59,004 nucleotides of DNA. Origin: Guptibacillus hwajinpoensis (GTDB lineage Bacteria; Bacillota; Bacilli; Bacillales; Bacillaceae_O). The notes beneath the pieces were generated by a model. That model was not told the DNA's origin and ran no database searches. It saw only the letters and a list, made by a program, of their open reading frames with translations. Where the stretch lies: positions 1 through 59,004 of the forward strand of contig JAENYN010000007.1 of NCBI GenBank assembly GCA_016841765.1, given 5' to 3'. Made by a program: the position numbers and the translations under genes. This document shows, one piece after another, positions 44,111 to 52,969 of the stretch. Within the stretch, counting starts at the first letter, position 1; the number at the start of each line of letters is the position of its first letter.

Positions 44111-44554
44111 ATGGGATATATCCAGGAAATCCGCGAACTAGTCGGAAACCGGCCGCTTATCCTTGCAGGAGCTGGCGTATTAGTAAAAAAGAATGAAAAA
44201 ATTCTGCTCGAATACCGAAAAGATACCGATGACTGGGGGCTCCCCGGCGGTTATATGGAGCCCGGCGAAACACTGGAAGGAACCGCTATCCGGGAATTGA
44301 AAGAAGAATTAAACATTTCAGCAGAAGATCTTTCCTTATATGATGTGTTTTCCGGTGAAGACTTTTATCATGAATATCCGAACGGCGATCAGGTATATAG
44401 TGTGATGGCTTTATACTTTGCTGAGAATATTAAGGGAGATATAAATCCCGACAAGGTGGAAATCGGGAAGGTGGAATTTTTTGAGAGAGGGGCAATGCCT
44501 GAGAGGCTCACAAAAACGACGCAGGTCATCCTGAACAAGATTGCCCTGGATTAA
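44111..44554 (+). CDS. Nudix hydrolase
   Basis: 147 residues. The Nudix box GYMEPGETLEGTAIRELKEE, followed by LNI, fits G-x5-E-x7-R-E-U-x-E-E-x-G-U with Asn at the last Gly. The strand before it, VLVKKNEKILLEYRKDTDDWG, is also typical. Members hydrolyse nucleoside diphosphate derivatives; the substrate is not readable. AAAGGGG precedes the ATG by 7 bases. Divergent from the NYN gene with 167 bp between starts, and it ends at a bidirectional terminator. Probably independent of the motor operon. Confidence 0.92.
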   Translation: MGYIQEIRELVGNRPLILAGAGVLVKKNEKILLEYRKDTDDWGLPGGYMEPGETLEGTAIRELKEELNISAEDLSLYDVFSGEDFYHEYPNGDQVYSVMALYFAENIKGDINPDKVEIGKVEFFERGAMPERLTKTTQVILNKIALD

Positions 44555-44566
44555 CAGATGTATAAA

Positions 44567-44602
44567 AATAAGCAAAGCGGATTCCCGTCCGCTTTGCTTA
44601 TT
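44567..44602. terminator. Bidirectional terminator between the Nudix and TPR genes
   Basis: AATAAGCAAAGCGGA-TTCCCG-TCCGCTTTGCTTATT, a perfect stem of about 15 bp with short T-runs on each side. Confidence 0.88.
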
Positions 44603-44612
44603 TCAAATTCCA

Positions 44613-46403
44613 CTACAATCTGAACCGCTTCACAAAATACTCAATAATGTTCAATAGCTGAGCAAACAGTTCTTTCACTTCCGTCTCATCAATCGTTATA
44701 TATTCTTCCAGTGCATTATAATGAAGTGAACTGTTGGACATCGTTCTAATGTTGTACATTTGGTCATCAATCGTTTTTGGATACCGCTTTTTTATCCTTG
44801 TCTCGTTAATCAGATCGTTTAAGGTCTTTTTTCTCTTCTTTTCCACAAGACTGATGCCAACCTTCAAGCTGCTTTCCTTTAATAAGACCTCCAGTGTCAG
44901 GCGGATAGGCCCCATCGCCAGGTGGGTCTTATCCTCTAATAAATCAAGGATATCCTTGACATGCGCGGTGAGTATCTTTTTCACTTTGTCGGATTTTATT
45001 TGCTCGAAAATATCGTTTAAATTTGTTTGGGCAGGGTCCTCTTTTTTCTGTTCATCGCCAGAGATCAGCTGCTTTTTCGAAGTTTGGGACGCTGTAATTT
45101 CATCGAAAACATCCCCAAGAAGCGCCATGTACTTCTCCTGCTGTTCCTTAAACACCTGTTCGTTTTTCGTTTCATAAGGGTCTGGAATGTTATGTTCGAT
45201 ATTATGCAGAATCACGGCAACATCGCCGTATAATTTGGCATTTCCTAGAAACGATTGGTAGTCCTCATGCAGCATGGCCTCCATTTCAAAACGGCCATCG
45301 TTCTCATATTGCGCCTGTTCCATGCGTTCCCACTCATCTTCTTCCTGATCGAGTTCCTCATCCGATTTCTCATTGATCAGGTGCTTCTTAGCAAACCCTT
45401 TGAACAGCTCCAAAAACTCATCTCTATTTTCTTCATTAATTTCAACCCGCACAATCGAGACAAGCTGACTGTTTTGGCCGCCGAAAGCAATTTCCTTCGG
45501 TTCGTTGAAAGGCCCTTCATGGTAATGCTCCTGTTCCAGCTGTTCGATGTGAAGGTCTTTGAACGAGGTTAATTCCTGCACGCCATCCTTCACAGACAGT
45601 TCGAGGACTGTGCCATAAAACTCTTTCACAAACGGTCTAAAGCTCCCTTTATTGATCACAATCTCATAAACAGCATCAGGCAGCTGTGTTTCCATTTTGA
45701 AAACTTCCTTTAAAAACTGATAATCTTTCATCTCGATTTGTTCCTTATCAATCCGTTCCAATCCAAGAGAAACAGGAATCTTGTACGGCAGATGAAAGGT
45801 AAAGGTATAGTCTTCCGGAATCTCATCAAATTGAACATATTCACCATCTATTTCAAAGTGTATCTGATGGGCTCCATTATCTATGTAACCTGTAAACTGA
45901 TTTTTATTGAGTGCTAAATGGAGAACCTTTGAAATTTCTTTATTGTAATAATCATCTGCATCCGCCAGATAATAATCGAGCAAATGGACAATTCCGCCGG
46001 CAACATCCACCCCGGTTTCCAAAAACATCTTCCCCAGATTGAAAGATAAATCAAGATTGTCGGGGAAGTGTTCAACGGCCTGTTCCAGCTTGATAACCGC
46101 CTCCTCAACACGGTTTTCCCGGTATGCGTTCAAGGCCTCCCTGGCCAGTCCAACGGCAACCTTGGCAGGACCAAAGTGATACAGCTCATTTTGCCGGATT
46201 AAATCGGGCTTTAACGCATCCCTTTTCCTTCTTTCCTCTTCTTTTGCTTCTTCTTTATTCTCTTTAACTTTATCCCAATCGAGCCTTCGTTTCGGCATCG
46301 GCCGTTCCCGTATGCCTTTTTTGATCTCATAGTAACGGACTGCACGTTCTTCCATCGTATGTAAGTAGTCTTTCAGTTCTTTAACGGTCCAATTTTGCTT
46401 CAT
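44613..46403 (-). CDS. Large hypothetical protein with TPR-like segment and DUF4145-like C-terminus
   Basis: 596 residues. The N-terminus is highly charged (about 45-75, KENKEEAKEEERRKRDALK). Residues about 85-130 form a TPR-like helical pair (AVGLAREALNAYRENRVEEA, IKLEQAVEHFPDNLDLSFN). The middle holds a beta-rich part with YTFTFHLPYKIPVSLGLERI. The C-terminal 100 residues (IRLTLEVLLKESS, DDQMYNIRTMSNSSLH, EVKELFAQLLNIIEYF) recall DUF4145/HEPN-like helical domains, but the R-x7-H spacing does not fit the HEPN nuclease motif. No function can be assigned. Separated from the motor operon by the oppositely oriented Nudix gene. Confidence 0.65.
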   Translation of the reverse strand: MKQNWTVKELKDYLHTMEERAVRYYEIKKGIRERPMPKRRLDWDKVKENKEEAKEEERRKRDALKPDLIRQNELYHFGPAKVAVGLAREALNAYRENRVEEAVIKLEQAVEHFPDNLDLSFNLGKMFLETGVDVAGGIVHLLDYYLADADDYYNKEISKVLHLALNKNQFTGYIDNGAHQIHFEIDGEYVQFDEIPEDYTFTFHLPYKIPVSLGLERIDKEQIEMKDYQFLKEVFKMETQLPDAVYEIVINKGSFRPFVKEFYGTVLELSVKDGVQELTSFKDLHIEQLEQEHYHEGPFNEPKEIAFGGQNSQLVSIVRVEINEENRDEFLELFKGFAKKHLINEKSDEELDQEEDEWERMEQAQYENDGRFEMEAMLHEDYQSFLGNAKLYGDVAVILHNIEHNIPDPYETKNEQVFKEQQEKYMALLGDVFDEITASQTSKKQLISGDEQKKEDPAQTNLNDIFEQIKSDKVKKILTAHVKDILDLLEDKTHLAMGPIRLTLEVLLKESSLKVGISLVEKKRKKTLNDLINETRIKKRYPKTIDDQMYNIRTMSNSSLHYNALEEYITIDETEVKELFAQLLNIIEYFVKRFRL

Positions 46404-46466
46404 ATTTGGTCACCTGCTTTCAATTTCCAGTTTATCACATTGGAAAGAGGCTTAATATATCAGCAA

Positions 46467-46518
46467 TTGTGGTGCCTGACCCCCGGCGCTTTAAAGCACC
46501 GGGGGTCAGGCACCACAA
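46467..46518. repeat. Near-perfect 52-bp palindrome (20-bp arms), full copy of the TGCCTGACCCCCGG repeat
   Basis: Left arm 46467-46486 and right arm 46499-46518 are exact reverse complements. The 12-base loop contains GCTTTAAAGC, itself a palindrome. A further GGCACCACAAC follows at 46521-46531. Related half-copies at 22893-22917 and 39830-39844 indicate a dispersed repeat family. The rest of 46404-46736 shows no convincing gene. Confidence 0.85.
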
Positions 46519-46636
46519 CGGCACCACAACTAATCATTTGTTGAATGATGATACCTCAGGCATTCTCAATGCTTTCTCAAAAGTAAATAAAGCGGACAAT
46601 TTGATTACGCTGAACGATTATTGATCTACACAGACA

Positions 46637-46719
46637 AGCCCGCGTACAATGCCACGAAGTGTCGCTCCTTTCCCTGATGCAAGACTGCAATCAATACATA
46701 TCCATAACCGGCGCGGGCT
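46637..46719. other. Inverted repeat enclosing a possible structured RNA
   Basis: AGCCCGCG (46637-46644) and CGCGGGCT (46712-46719) would close a roughly 83-base structure on either strand. The inside is not coding. It does not match any RNA family I recognise, so this is only a candidate. Confidence 0.25.
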
Positions 46720-46736
46720 GCTGGATGATCGTTAAA

Positions 46737-46765
46737 AAGGCGTCTGACCTGAAGCCAGACGCCTT
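46737..46765 (-). terminator. Terminator of the hydroxy-dicarboxylate operon
   Basis: On the minus strand AAGGCGTCTG pairs with CAGACGCCTT across a 9-base loop, followed by TTTAAC. It lies just past the dehydrogenase stop at 46777. Confidence 0.85.
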
Positions 46766-46776
46766 CCTTCGATTAT

Positions 46777-47844
46777 CTATATCTTTGATAACTCCTTCAA
46801 CTGATTGCAAATCGCATCAGCCACTTCCGTAGTCGTAGCTTTCCCGCCAATATCCGAAGTTTTAATCCCCGATTCTGTCACATCTTCAATGACATCCAAC
46901 AGCTTTTGTCCGAGTTCATTCTCTCCGAAGTGATCGAGCATCATCTTTGCTGTCCAGATTTGCCCGATTGGATTGGCTAGCCCTTTACCATAAATATCCG
47001 GCGCTGAACCGTGAACCGGCTCAAACATGGATGGATACTTGCCCTCTAGGTTGATATTGGCCGCCGGTGCAATTCCGATGCTTCCCATGATGGCGCCGCC
47101 GATATCTGTCAAAATATCACCGAATAAATTACTGGCGACAATGACATCAAGTGTTTCCGGCCGGTTTACAAAGAAGGCTGCCAGTGCATCAATATGCCAG
47201 TCATCCGTTTTGATCGATGGGTAATCCTGTTTCACTTCATTAAATACATCATCCCAGAACGGCATGGAATGGAAGATGCCGTTGGACTTCGTTGCACTTG
47301 TGACATGGCCTCTCCGCTCTTTCGCCAGTTCGAATGCAAAGCGCATGGCCCGCTCTACACCTTTTCTGGTAAAAATGGCATTTTGAATGGCAATTTCATC
47401 TTCGCCTTTATGGATCCGGCCCCCGACTTCACTGTATTCTCCTTCACTGTTTTCACGAACGACAATCAAATCAAAATCTTTCGGATTTGCAAGCGGTGAC
47501 TTCAATCCTTTGAAATACTTGGCCGGACGGACATTGATCTGCTGTTCAAATTCCCGGCGGATTTTGATAAGAAGGCCCCACAGCGATTTATGATCAGGGA
47601 CCAGATTCGGGTTGCCAACTGCTCCGAGAAAGATAGAATCAAAGTTTTGAAGTGTTTGAAGACCGTCATCCGGCATCATTTTACCATGCTCCACATAATA
47701 GTCACAGCTCCACGGAAATTCGGTGAACTTGAATTTCAAGCCGCCATGCACATCCGCTATTGTGTTAAGGATATCCAAAGAAACCGGTACAACTTCTTTC
47801 CCGATGCCGTCTCCCGGCAATACTGCGATTTCATAAGTTTTCAT
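46777..47844 (-). CDS. Tartrate/D-malate dehydrogenase family (isocitrate/isopropylmalate dehydrogenase superfamily)
   Basis: 355 residues: IAVLPGDGIGKEVVP at the start, then GAVGNPNLVPDHKSLWGLL, VVRENSEGEYSEVGGRI, SNLFGDILTDIGGAIMGSIG and FEPVHGSAPDIYGKG. These are the substrate, Mg and NAD sites of the beta-decarboxylating dehydrogenases. The PDHKSLWGL and GEYSEVGGR variants point to the TtuC/DmlA (tartrate, D-malate) branch, not leucine synthesis. It would convert D-malate to pyruvate or tartrate to oxaloglycolate with NAD. Last gene of the catabolic operon, after the two dehydratase subunits. Confidence 0.88.
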   Translation of the reverse strand: MKTYEIAVLPGDGIGKEVVPVSLDILNTIADVHGGLKFKFTEFPWSCDYYVEHGKMMPDDGLQTLQNFDSIFLGAVGNPNLVPDHKSLWGLLIKIRREFEQQINVRPAKYFKGLKSPLANPKDFDLIVVRENSEGEYSEVGGRIHKGEDEIAIQNAIFTRKGVERAMRFAFELAKERRGHVTSATKSNGIFHSMPFWDDVFNEVKQDYPSIKTDDWHIDALAAFFVNRPETLDVIVASNLFGDILTDIGGAIMGSIGIAPAANINLEGKYPSMFEPVHGSAPDIYGKGLANPIGQIWTAKMMLDHFGENELGQKLLDVIEDVTESGIKTSDIGGKATTTEVADAICNQLKELSKI

Positions 47845-47874
47845 AGTGCTTTTCCTCCCTATATTTTACGACAA

Positions 47875-48429
47875 TTATATTTTTTGATATTTTGCAATTT
47901 CTTGTTCATACAGATCCTGGCCGTCGGCATCATATACAACAATGAGCGGAAAGTCTTCGACGACAAGCCTCCGGATTGCTTCCGGCCCGAGGTCCTCATA
48001 AGCAACCATTTCAACTTCCTTAATTCTTCTCGCCAGAATCGTAGACATTCCGCCAATCGCCGCAAACGAAATAGCATTGAACTCTTTGCAGGCTTCTTTC
48101 ACCACATCACGGCGCGGCCCTTTTCCGATCGTTGCTTTCACCCCATATTCATACATAGCCCGTGCATAAGGGTCCATCCGGTACGCTGTCGTCGGAGCAA
48201 CCGGCCCGATGATCTGCCCGGGTTTCGGAGGGCATGGACCTGCATAAAAAATGATTTGGTCTTTCAAATCCACCGGCAGCGGCTCATTCTTTTCCAGCAA
48301 TTCGACCATCCGTTTATGGGCTGCGTCTCGGGCCATATAAATCGTCCCTGAGAGCAGCACCTGGTCTCCTATCTTCAATTTTTGAATGTCCTCATCCGTT
48401 AATGGTGTTGTCAAACGATATTCAGCCAA
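47875..48429 (-). CDS. ttdB: L(+)-tartrate dehydratase / class I fumarase beta subunit
   Basis: 184 residues, TTG start behind AGGGG. It has LTDEDIQKLKIGDQVLLSG, IYMARDAAHKRM, IIFYAGPCPPKPGQ, IGPVAPTTAYRMD and IGKGPRRDVV, the C-terminal swivelling half of the two-subunit Fe-S hydro-lyases. It pairs with the alpha subunit encoded 45 bp upstream. Two-subunit forms act on tartrate, fumarate or mesaconate; the D-malate/tartrate dehydrogenase downstream favours tartrate or a close analogue. Symbol given for the family, substrate not proven. Confidence 0.85.
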   Translation of the reverse strand: MAEYRLTTPLTDEDIQKLKIGDQVLLSGTIYMARDAAHKRMVELLEKNEPLPVDLKDQIIFYAGPCPPKPGQIIGPVAPTTAYRMDPYARAMYEYGVKATIGKGPRRDVVKEACKEFNAISFAAIGGMSTILARRIKEVEMVAYEDLGPEAIRRLVVEDFPLIVVYDADGQDLYEQEIAKYQKI

Positions 48430-48474
48430 TTTCTCAACCCCTTTTACTTTATTGTCTGCCTTTCTATCATTCTT

Positions 48475-49317
48475 TTAAATGACTGCAGTCTTTTTACGGG
48501 CGGCGTGGCATTGGATATTGACAGCTACAGGCAGAGCAGTGATGTGGCAGGCGTGTGTTTCGATCGGCACCCATAATGCGGTACTTTTTCCTCCTAAACC
48601 TTGCGGCCCGATACCTGTGTTATTGATATCCTCCAGCAATTCCCGTTCAAGTTCCGCAATATGTTCATCCGGGTGATGTTTTCCCACTTCCCGCAGAACC
48701 GCTTCTTTTGCAAGTCCGGTCACTTTGTCAAAACTGCCGCCTATTCCTACCCCTACAAGCACCGGCGGGCAGGCTTTTCCTCCCGCAGCTTTGATCGTAT
48801 CAACGACAAATTTTTTGACTCCTTCTTTCCCTTCTCCCGGCAGGAGAAAGGTCATGGCGCTCATGTTCTCGCTTCCTCCGCCTTTTGGAAGAACCGTTAT
48901 TTCAATTTTGTCGCCCGGCACGATTTCGGTATGGACCACACCGGGCGTATTGTCACCCGTATTCTTTCTGATGAGCGGATCCCCTACGACCGACTTACGC
49001 AAATACCCTTCCAAATACCCTTTTCTGATGCCGGCCTGGACCGCTTCATTGTAATCACCGCCCGTGAGCGAAACTTCCTGGCCCAGTCTCACAAAAGCAA
49101 CCGTCAACCCTGTATCATGACAATATGGCATATGATTATCCTTTGCTTCCTTTGCATTTTCGATCAGCTGGCTTATGATTGATTTCCCGAGCGGGGACAC
49201 TTCTTCTTTTTCCGCTTTCTTGAACCCTTCAAGAACGTCTTCCGGGAGATAATAACAAGCTTCCCAGCATAGCCTGGCGACTGTATCCGTGATTTCATTA
49301 ATATGGACTGACCGCAT
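48475..49317 (-). CDS. ttdA: L(+)-tartrate dehydratase / class I fumarase alpha subunit (Fe-S)
   Basis: 280 residues, full length for the alpha subunit. Three cysteines sit where the [4Fe-4S] ligands are expected: C66 in MPYCHDTGL, C183 in GGKACPPVLVG and C270 in AVNIQCHAAR. LPKGGGSENMSAMTFLLPG and GIGIGGSFDKVT-like segments are also typical. Together with TtdB it dehydrates a hydroxy-dicarboxylate to a keto acid or unsaturated acid in the cytoplasm, oxygen-sensitively. 32 bp behind the GntR gene. Confidence 0.9.
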   Translation of the reverse strand: MRSVHINEITDTVARLCWEACYYLPEDVLEGFKKAEKEEVSPLGKSIISQLIENAKEAKDNHMPYCHDTGLTVAFVRLGQEVSLTGGDYNEAVQAGIRKGYLEGYLRKSVVGDPLIRKNTGDNTPGVVHTEIVPGDKIEITVLPKGGGSENMSAMTFLLPGEGKEGVKKFVVDTIKAAGGKACPPVLVGVGIGGSFDKVTGLAKEAVLREVGKHHPDEHIAELERELLEDINNTGIGPQGLGGKSTALWVPIETHACHITALPVAVNIQCHAARKKTAVI

Positions 49318-49349
49318 ATAAGAAAAACCTCACTTTCGTATTTTGGTTT

Positions 49350-50018
49350 CTATAACAAACTTTTCAAATGATATAAATCGTTCATAATGTGCTTTGTCAT
49401 TAATACAGTGGCAATTTCAACATCTCTTCTCTTGATTTGTTCAAAAATCTCTTTGTGTTCCGCTAAGATGATCCTTGGCCTGTTTTCACCTTTAAAGTTC
49501 ATGACCCGGTAAAAATAGGTTAATGACCATAAATCCTTTAGGTTCTTTTTCAACAGTTTATTATTGCTGAATTGGATGATTAAATCGTGAAACTTTGTGT
49601 TGAGTTCAATGATATCGCCTGGCTTTTCATTTTTTTCAATCATCATTTCCGTATGGTTGAGCAACTCTTCAATTTGCTGCAAATCCTCATCTGTCGCTCT
49701 TTGAGTCGTTAGCTTCACAGCTAACGATTCCAGTGAACTCCGACATTGATAGATATCTTCCACATCGCCAATTGTCGGTTTATAAATTTTCAATTGCGAT
49801 TTATCGTCCATTGTAATCAGCCCGTCATTCATCAGAGCACGCACCGCTTCTCTTACCGGACTCCTGCTCACGCCAAAATTCTTGGCTATCTGTACTTCTG
49901 AAATTTTTTCTCCAGGCTGATACTTCCCCTGGAAGATCAACTCTTTTATGGAGTGGTAAATCTGTTCATACAAGGGCAATGATTTTTGCAGTTCAAACAG
50001 TTCTTTCTGGCCTTGCAT
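49350..50018 (-). CDS. GntR-family regulator, FadR/FCD subfamily
   Basis: 222 residues. N-terminal winged helix-turn-helix: LIFQGKYQPGEKISEVQIAK, NFGVSRSPVREAVRALMNDG, LITMDDKSQ (residues 27-76). The C-terminal FCD ligand domain has DIYQCRSSLESLAVKL, IELNTKFHDLIIQFSNN and LAEHKEIFEQIKRRD, with Asp/His residues for a metal-bound carboxylate ligand. Such proteins sense organic acids and usually repress neighbouring catabolic genes. It is encoded inside the operon it probably controls; the likely operator is the 22-bp palindrome at 55794-55815. GGGAGGGAG ribosome site. Confidence 0.92.
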   Translation of the reverse strand: MQGQKELFELQKSLPLYEQIYHSIKELIFQGKYQPGEKISEVQIAKNFGVSRSPVREAVRALMNDGLITMDDKSQLKIYKPTIGDVEDIYQCRSSLESLAVKLTTQRATDEDLQQIEELLNHTEMMIEKNEKPGDIIELNTKFHDLIIQFSNNKLLKKNLKDLWSLTYFYRVMNFKGENRPRIILAEHKEIFEQIKRRDVEIATVLMTKHIMNDLYHLKSLL

Positions 50019-50115
50019 GCGTCTCCCTCCCTTCCTGGTCTCCTTTTGGCTAAATCAGGTTTGTTCCGATTCATGTCATACAGGGGATACTGCCAAATTT
50101 GATTGAAATGTAATG

Positions 50116-51576
50116 TCATAAAAGCCCAATCCATTTCCACCATGTCATAGCCATAAGAATGGTGAGCCCAATCATGACGAGGGTTACAATGAAACCTGGA
50201 AACAGAAACTCGCGCTGTGATACTTGACCGGTACTGTGTACAAGAATATTCGGCATCGATTCGACTACAAGGATATAACCGTGCAAACACGCCAGCGATA
50301 CTGAAAGGCTGACCAAAAGCGGGTCGGCTCCTGCCGTTTGGGACAATCCGATAAAAACCGGGACAAGCGTGACGACTGCTGTTGAAACATTAGAGATAGC
50401 CAGATGGAAAATTTGGGTGACGATTAGAATGAACACAACTCCTAAAAGCGGAGACTGTAATAGGGATAAAACCCATTCCATGCTCAGGGCTTCTCCAGCC
50501 ATTCGGGCCGCACCCGACTCCATAAGTCCGTATCCCATCGAGAGTGTCGTGCCGAGCAGCAGCACTGTCTCAAAGTTAATCTTGACGACATTGCGCCAGG
50601 AAGAACACCCGATTCCCGGCAGTGTCATCAATAAAACACCGATTAAAGCGGGAACACTGGGATGCAGGCCGTGGAGCGGTTCTGTAACCCACAAACCGAC
50701 AGTCAGCAGCAATATAATCATGCATCGTTTCTCCTGGTTATTTAACGGACCGAACTCTTCCAGCTTACCTGTCATTTCTTTTTTCACTTCCGGAAAAGAA
50801 CTTTCTGATTCATTTAACGGATACAACTTCAGCAAGATGAACCAGACAGTCGGGACTAAAGCCAGCCATAGCGGAAATGTATATAGAAACCATTCAAAAT
50901 ATGTAACGTTGATGTTTGCCAGACGGTTCAATATTTCCACAGTCAATATATTTCCGATTGCGGCGGTCAGAACTGGCGTACCGCTTATCGTCCCGGCGAA
51001 TGCCACCCCGATCATGATCATCTGGCGCAGTGAGCTGCTCGTTTTATCACCGATCGTGTCAATGACCTTCTCGGCAATCGGCAGCAAAAGTGTCGTTCGG
51101 ACTGCAGCCGCCGGAATGAAAAACGACTGAATTTGCGGGACCAGAAAAATGCTGGCAAGCAGTCCTTTTGCGTCCCCGCCCCAGCGTGACAGAATCAAAT
51201 AAGTCACACGGTCGGCGAGCGGTGTGTCATTAACTGCCCTGGCCATCATCATGCCGCCGATGATCAAAAAAACTGCCGGTGAAGAAAAACCGCTGAAAAC
51301 GACATCCATTTCAACAGGTTTAAAAACGAGCATTAGCAGTAAAATCAATAAAGCTGTATGGGCAAGCGGAATCGGCTCAAGGGCCCAGAGTGCGACACCT
51401 GCCGACACAATGGCAATCATCACCCGCGCTGACCACCCAAATGAATCAGGCAGGCTTACAAAAATGACCGTGAAAATAGCGATTGCCGCTAAAAAGGTAA
51501 TGAGCTTTCTGTTTACAAGAATCCGCCGCCGTAAACCGACCGGCTTCTTTTTCTCAGAAATTTGAACAGAGTCCAT
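50116..51576 (-). CDS. DASS-family (SLC13) sodium-dependent or exchange dicarboxylate transporter
   Basis: About 486 residues with 11-12 hydrophobic helices. Family features: ALEPIPLAHTALLILLLMLV, SPAVFLIIGGMMMARAVND, FIPAAAVRTTLLLPIAEKV, and in the second half ISNVSTAVVTLVPVFIGL, the SNT-type substrate and Na-binding motif. It imports or exchanges di- or tricarboxylates. ATG at 51576 chosen over a GTG one codon earlier for better spacing to GAGG. It shares the operon with a TRAP system, so two unrelated uptake routes are encoded together. Confidence 0.9.
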   Translation of the reverse strand: MDSVQISEKKKPVGLRRRILVNRKLITFLAAIAIFTVIFVSLPDSFGWSARVMIAIVSAGVALWALEPIPLAHTALLILLLMLVFKPVEMDVVFSGFSSPAVFLIIGGMMMARAVNDTPLADRVTYLILSRWGGDAKGLLASIFLVPQIQSFFIPAAAVRTTLLLPIAEKVIDTIGDKTSSSLRQMIMIGVAFAGTISGTPVLTAAIGNILTVEILNRLANINVTYFEWFLYTFPLWLALVPTVWFILLKLYPLNESESSFPEVKKEMTGKLEEFGPLNNQEKRCMIILLLTVGLWVTEPLHGLHPSVPALIGVLLMTLPGIGCSSWRNVVKINFETVLLLGTTLSMGYGLMESGAARMAGEALSMEWVLSLLQSPLLGVVFILIVTQIFHLAISNVSTAVVTLVPVFIGLSQTAGADPLLVSLSVSLACLHGYILVVESMPNILVHSTGQVSQREFLFPGFIVTLVMIGLTILMAMTWWKWIGLL

Positions 51577-51615
51577 CACTTACTTCCTCTCTGATAGGTA
51601 ACAACTCACAATTTC

Positions 51616-52953
51616 TTAAGTTCTTGTACGGCAAGCTTCTAAAAAGGCGTTTACATTTTTAAGATTCTCAAACGTTTTTACTGTTTCGATGATGTTTGTC
51701 TGCCGGGAATTGTCGATTACATCTGCCGTCACATCAAAAAACTTATCTTCCAGCTGCTTATCACTTAACGGGACATCCATGCTGCCCAGTGCATGTTCGA
51801 TAAATTTTCGCAGCGTGTCTCCGCTTGTCAATGTAACGATGAGTTTTACTTGATCCTCCTCAATCTGATCGTCCACCTTGATCTTCACCTTATCTCTTAA
51901 ACTGACAACATCAGAATCCAGTACTCTCTCATCTGTGAATTGCTTAACACCGGCTTTACCATCCAGGAAACCGACAGCAGCACAATGAAAAACACTGAAT
52001 TTTCCTTCCAGCCCGGTTTGCGGGTTTTCTTTGCCCGTCAATTCCTTAACTAATGGGTGGACCTGAAGTTCAATTTTTTCAATTTGGTCAGTCGTTAAGC
52101 TGTGCTCTTCTTTAATTTGAATGACACCGTCAATGGATGGGTGTGTGACAATTCCGCTTGCAAACGGTTTATAGCTGTTTTTAACGATTTCCCATGTTTC
52201 TCCCCATCCGTCATTGATTTCACGAAACTTCGGTTCGTCGGATAACACATGGCCATAGCCTCTTTCCGCTTCAAGCGAATTGACGGAACTGGTAAATCCC
52301 TGCTCAGCCAGCAATGCGGCCATCAGTCCATTCATGGCTGCCTTCCCGGGGTGGTAAGGTTTCGTCATCGTTCCAAACATTTCCCTGAGCCCTGTCGGTT
52401 CGGTTGCCGCGATTCCCAGTGCATAACTGAATCGCTCTTTATCAAGACCCTGAAGCTTTGCAACAGCTGCCGCTGCTCCAAGCGTTCCAGCTGTTCCCGT
52501 AATATGCCAGCCCCGCCAATAGTGAGAAGGATAGAGGCATTTGGCAATGCGCGCTTCCACTTCACACCCTATAACAAAAGCTTCCAGCACTTCTTTACCT
52601 GTCTTCCCATAATGTTCCGCATAAGCCAATATTGCCGGATATACTGGAGCAGATGGATGTAAAACCGTTTCCAGCAACGTGTCATCAAAATCAAAAATAT
52701 GTGATGACATCCCATTCAAAAGTGAAGCAAATAATAGATCCACTTTTTCTGGCCTTCCCAAAACGGAAGCCTGCCTGCTTGTGCCGAGGGTTTTGGAAAC
52801 GGCTAAAACCTTTTCCATTGAAGGGTGATAAGCGGCCCCAATCGCCACCCCCGCCCAGTTCAAAAGACTCCTTTTTGCTTCGGCGATCGTTTCTGCCGGC
52901 AAATCTTCGTAACGTGTTTCCATTACATTTTTCACAAGCGTTTCAGTGACCAT
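51616..52953 (-). CDS. MmgE/PrpD family protein
   Basis: 445 residues from ATG 52953, 7 bases after GGAGG; a longer in-frame start at 53022 lacks a site. It has ETIAEAKRSLLNWAGVAIGA, FDFDDTLLETVLHPSAPVYP (family helix with D and H residues), GTAGTLGAAAAVAKLQGLD and TKPYHPGKAAMNGLMAALLA. The family includes 2-methylcitrate dehydratase and cis-aconitate decarboxylase. Here it probably (de)hydrates or decarboxylates an intermediate of the imported acid. The next gene upstream encodes a CitE-like lyase, a frequent partner. Reaction unknown. Confidence 0.88.
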   Translation of the reverse strand: MVTETLVKNVMETRYEDLPAETIAEAKRSLLNWAGVAIGAAYHPSMEKVLAVSKTLGTSRQASVLGRPEKVDLLFASLLNGMSSHIFDFDDTLLETVLHPSAPVYPAILAYAEHYGKTGKEVLEAFVIGCEVEARIAKCLYPSHYWRGWHITGTAGTLGAAAAVAKLQGLDKERFSYALGIAATEPTGLREMFGTMTKPYHPGKAAMNGLMAALLAEQGFTSSVNSLEAERGYGHVLSDEPKFREINDGWGETWEIVKNSYKPFASGIVTHPSIDGVIQIKEEHSLTTDQIEKIELQVHPLVKELTGKENPQTGLEGKFSVFHCAAVGFLDGKAGVKQFTDERVLDSDVVSLRDKVKIKVDDQIEEDQVKLIVTLTSGDTLRKFIEHALGSMDVPLSDKQLEDKFFDVTADVIDNSRQTNIIETVKTFENLKNVNAFLEACRTRT

Positions 52954-52969
52954 TTCTATTCCTCCATCT

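Noticed and set aside
44613-44780. HEPN RNase motif in the TPR protein C-terminus
   Set aside because: The only candidate is R-x7-H (RTMSNSSLH), longer than the R-x4-6-H of HEPN nucleases.
46100-46403. Upstream TPR gene as first gene of the motor operon
   Set aside because: A plus-strand Nudix gene and a strong bidirectional terminator lie between them.
46406-46624. 72-residue plus-strand open frame through the palindrome
   Set aside because: Most of it is translated repeat; the remainder matches nothing and lacks a ribosome site.
49946-50290. 114-residue minus-strand open frame between the regulator and the DASS transporter
   Set aside because: It overlaps both real genes in another frame and has no protein features.
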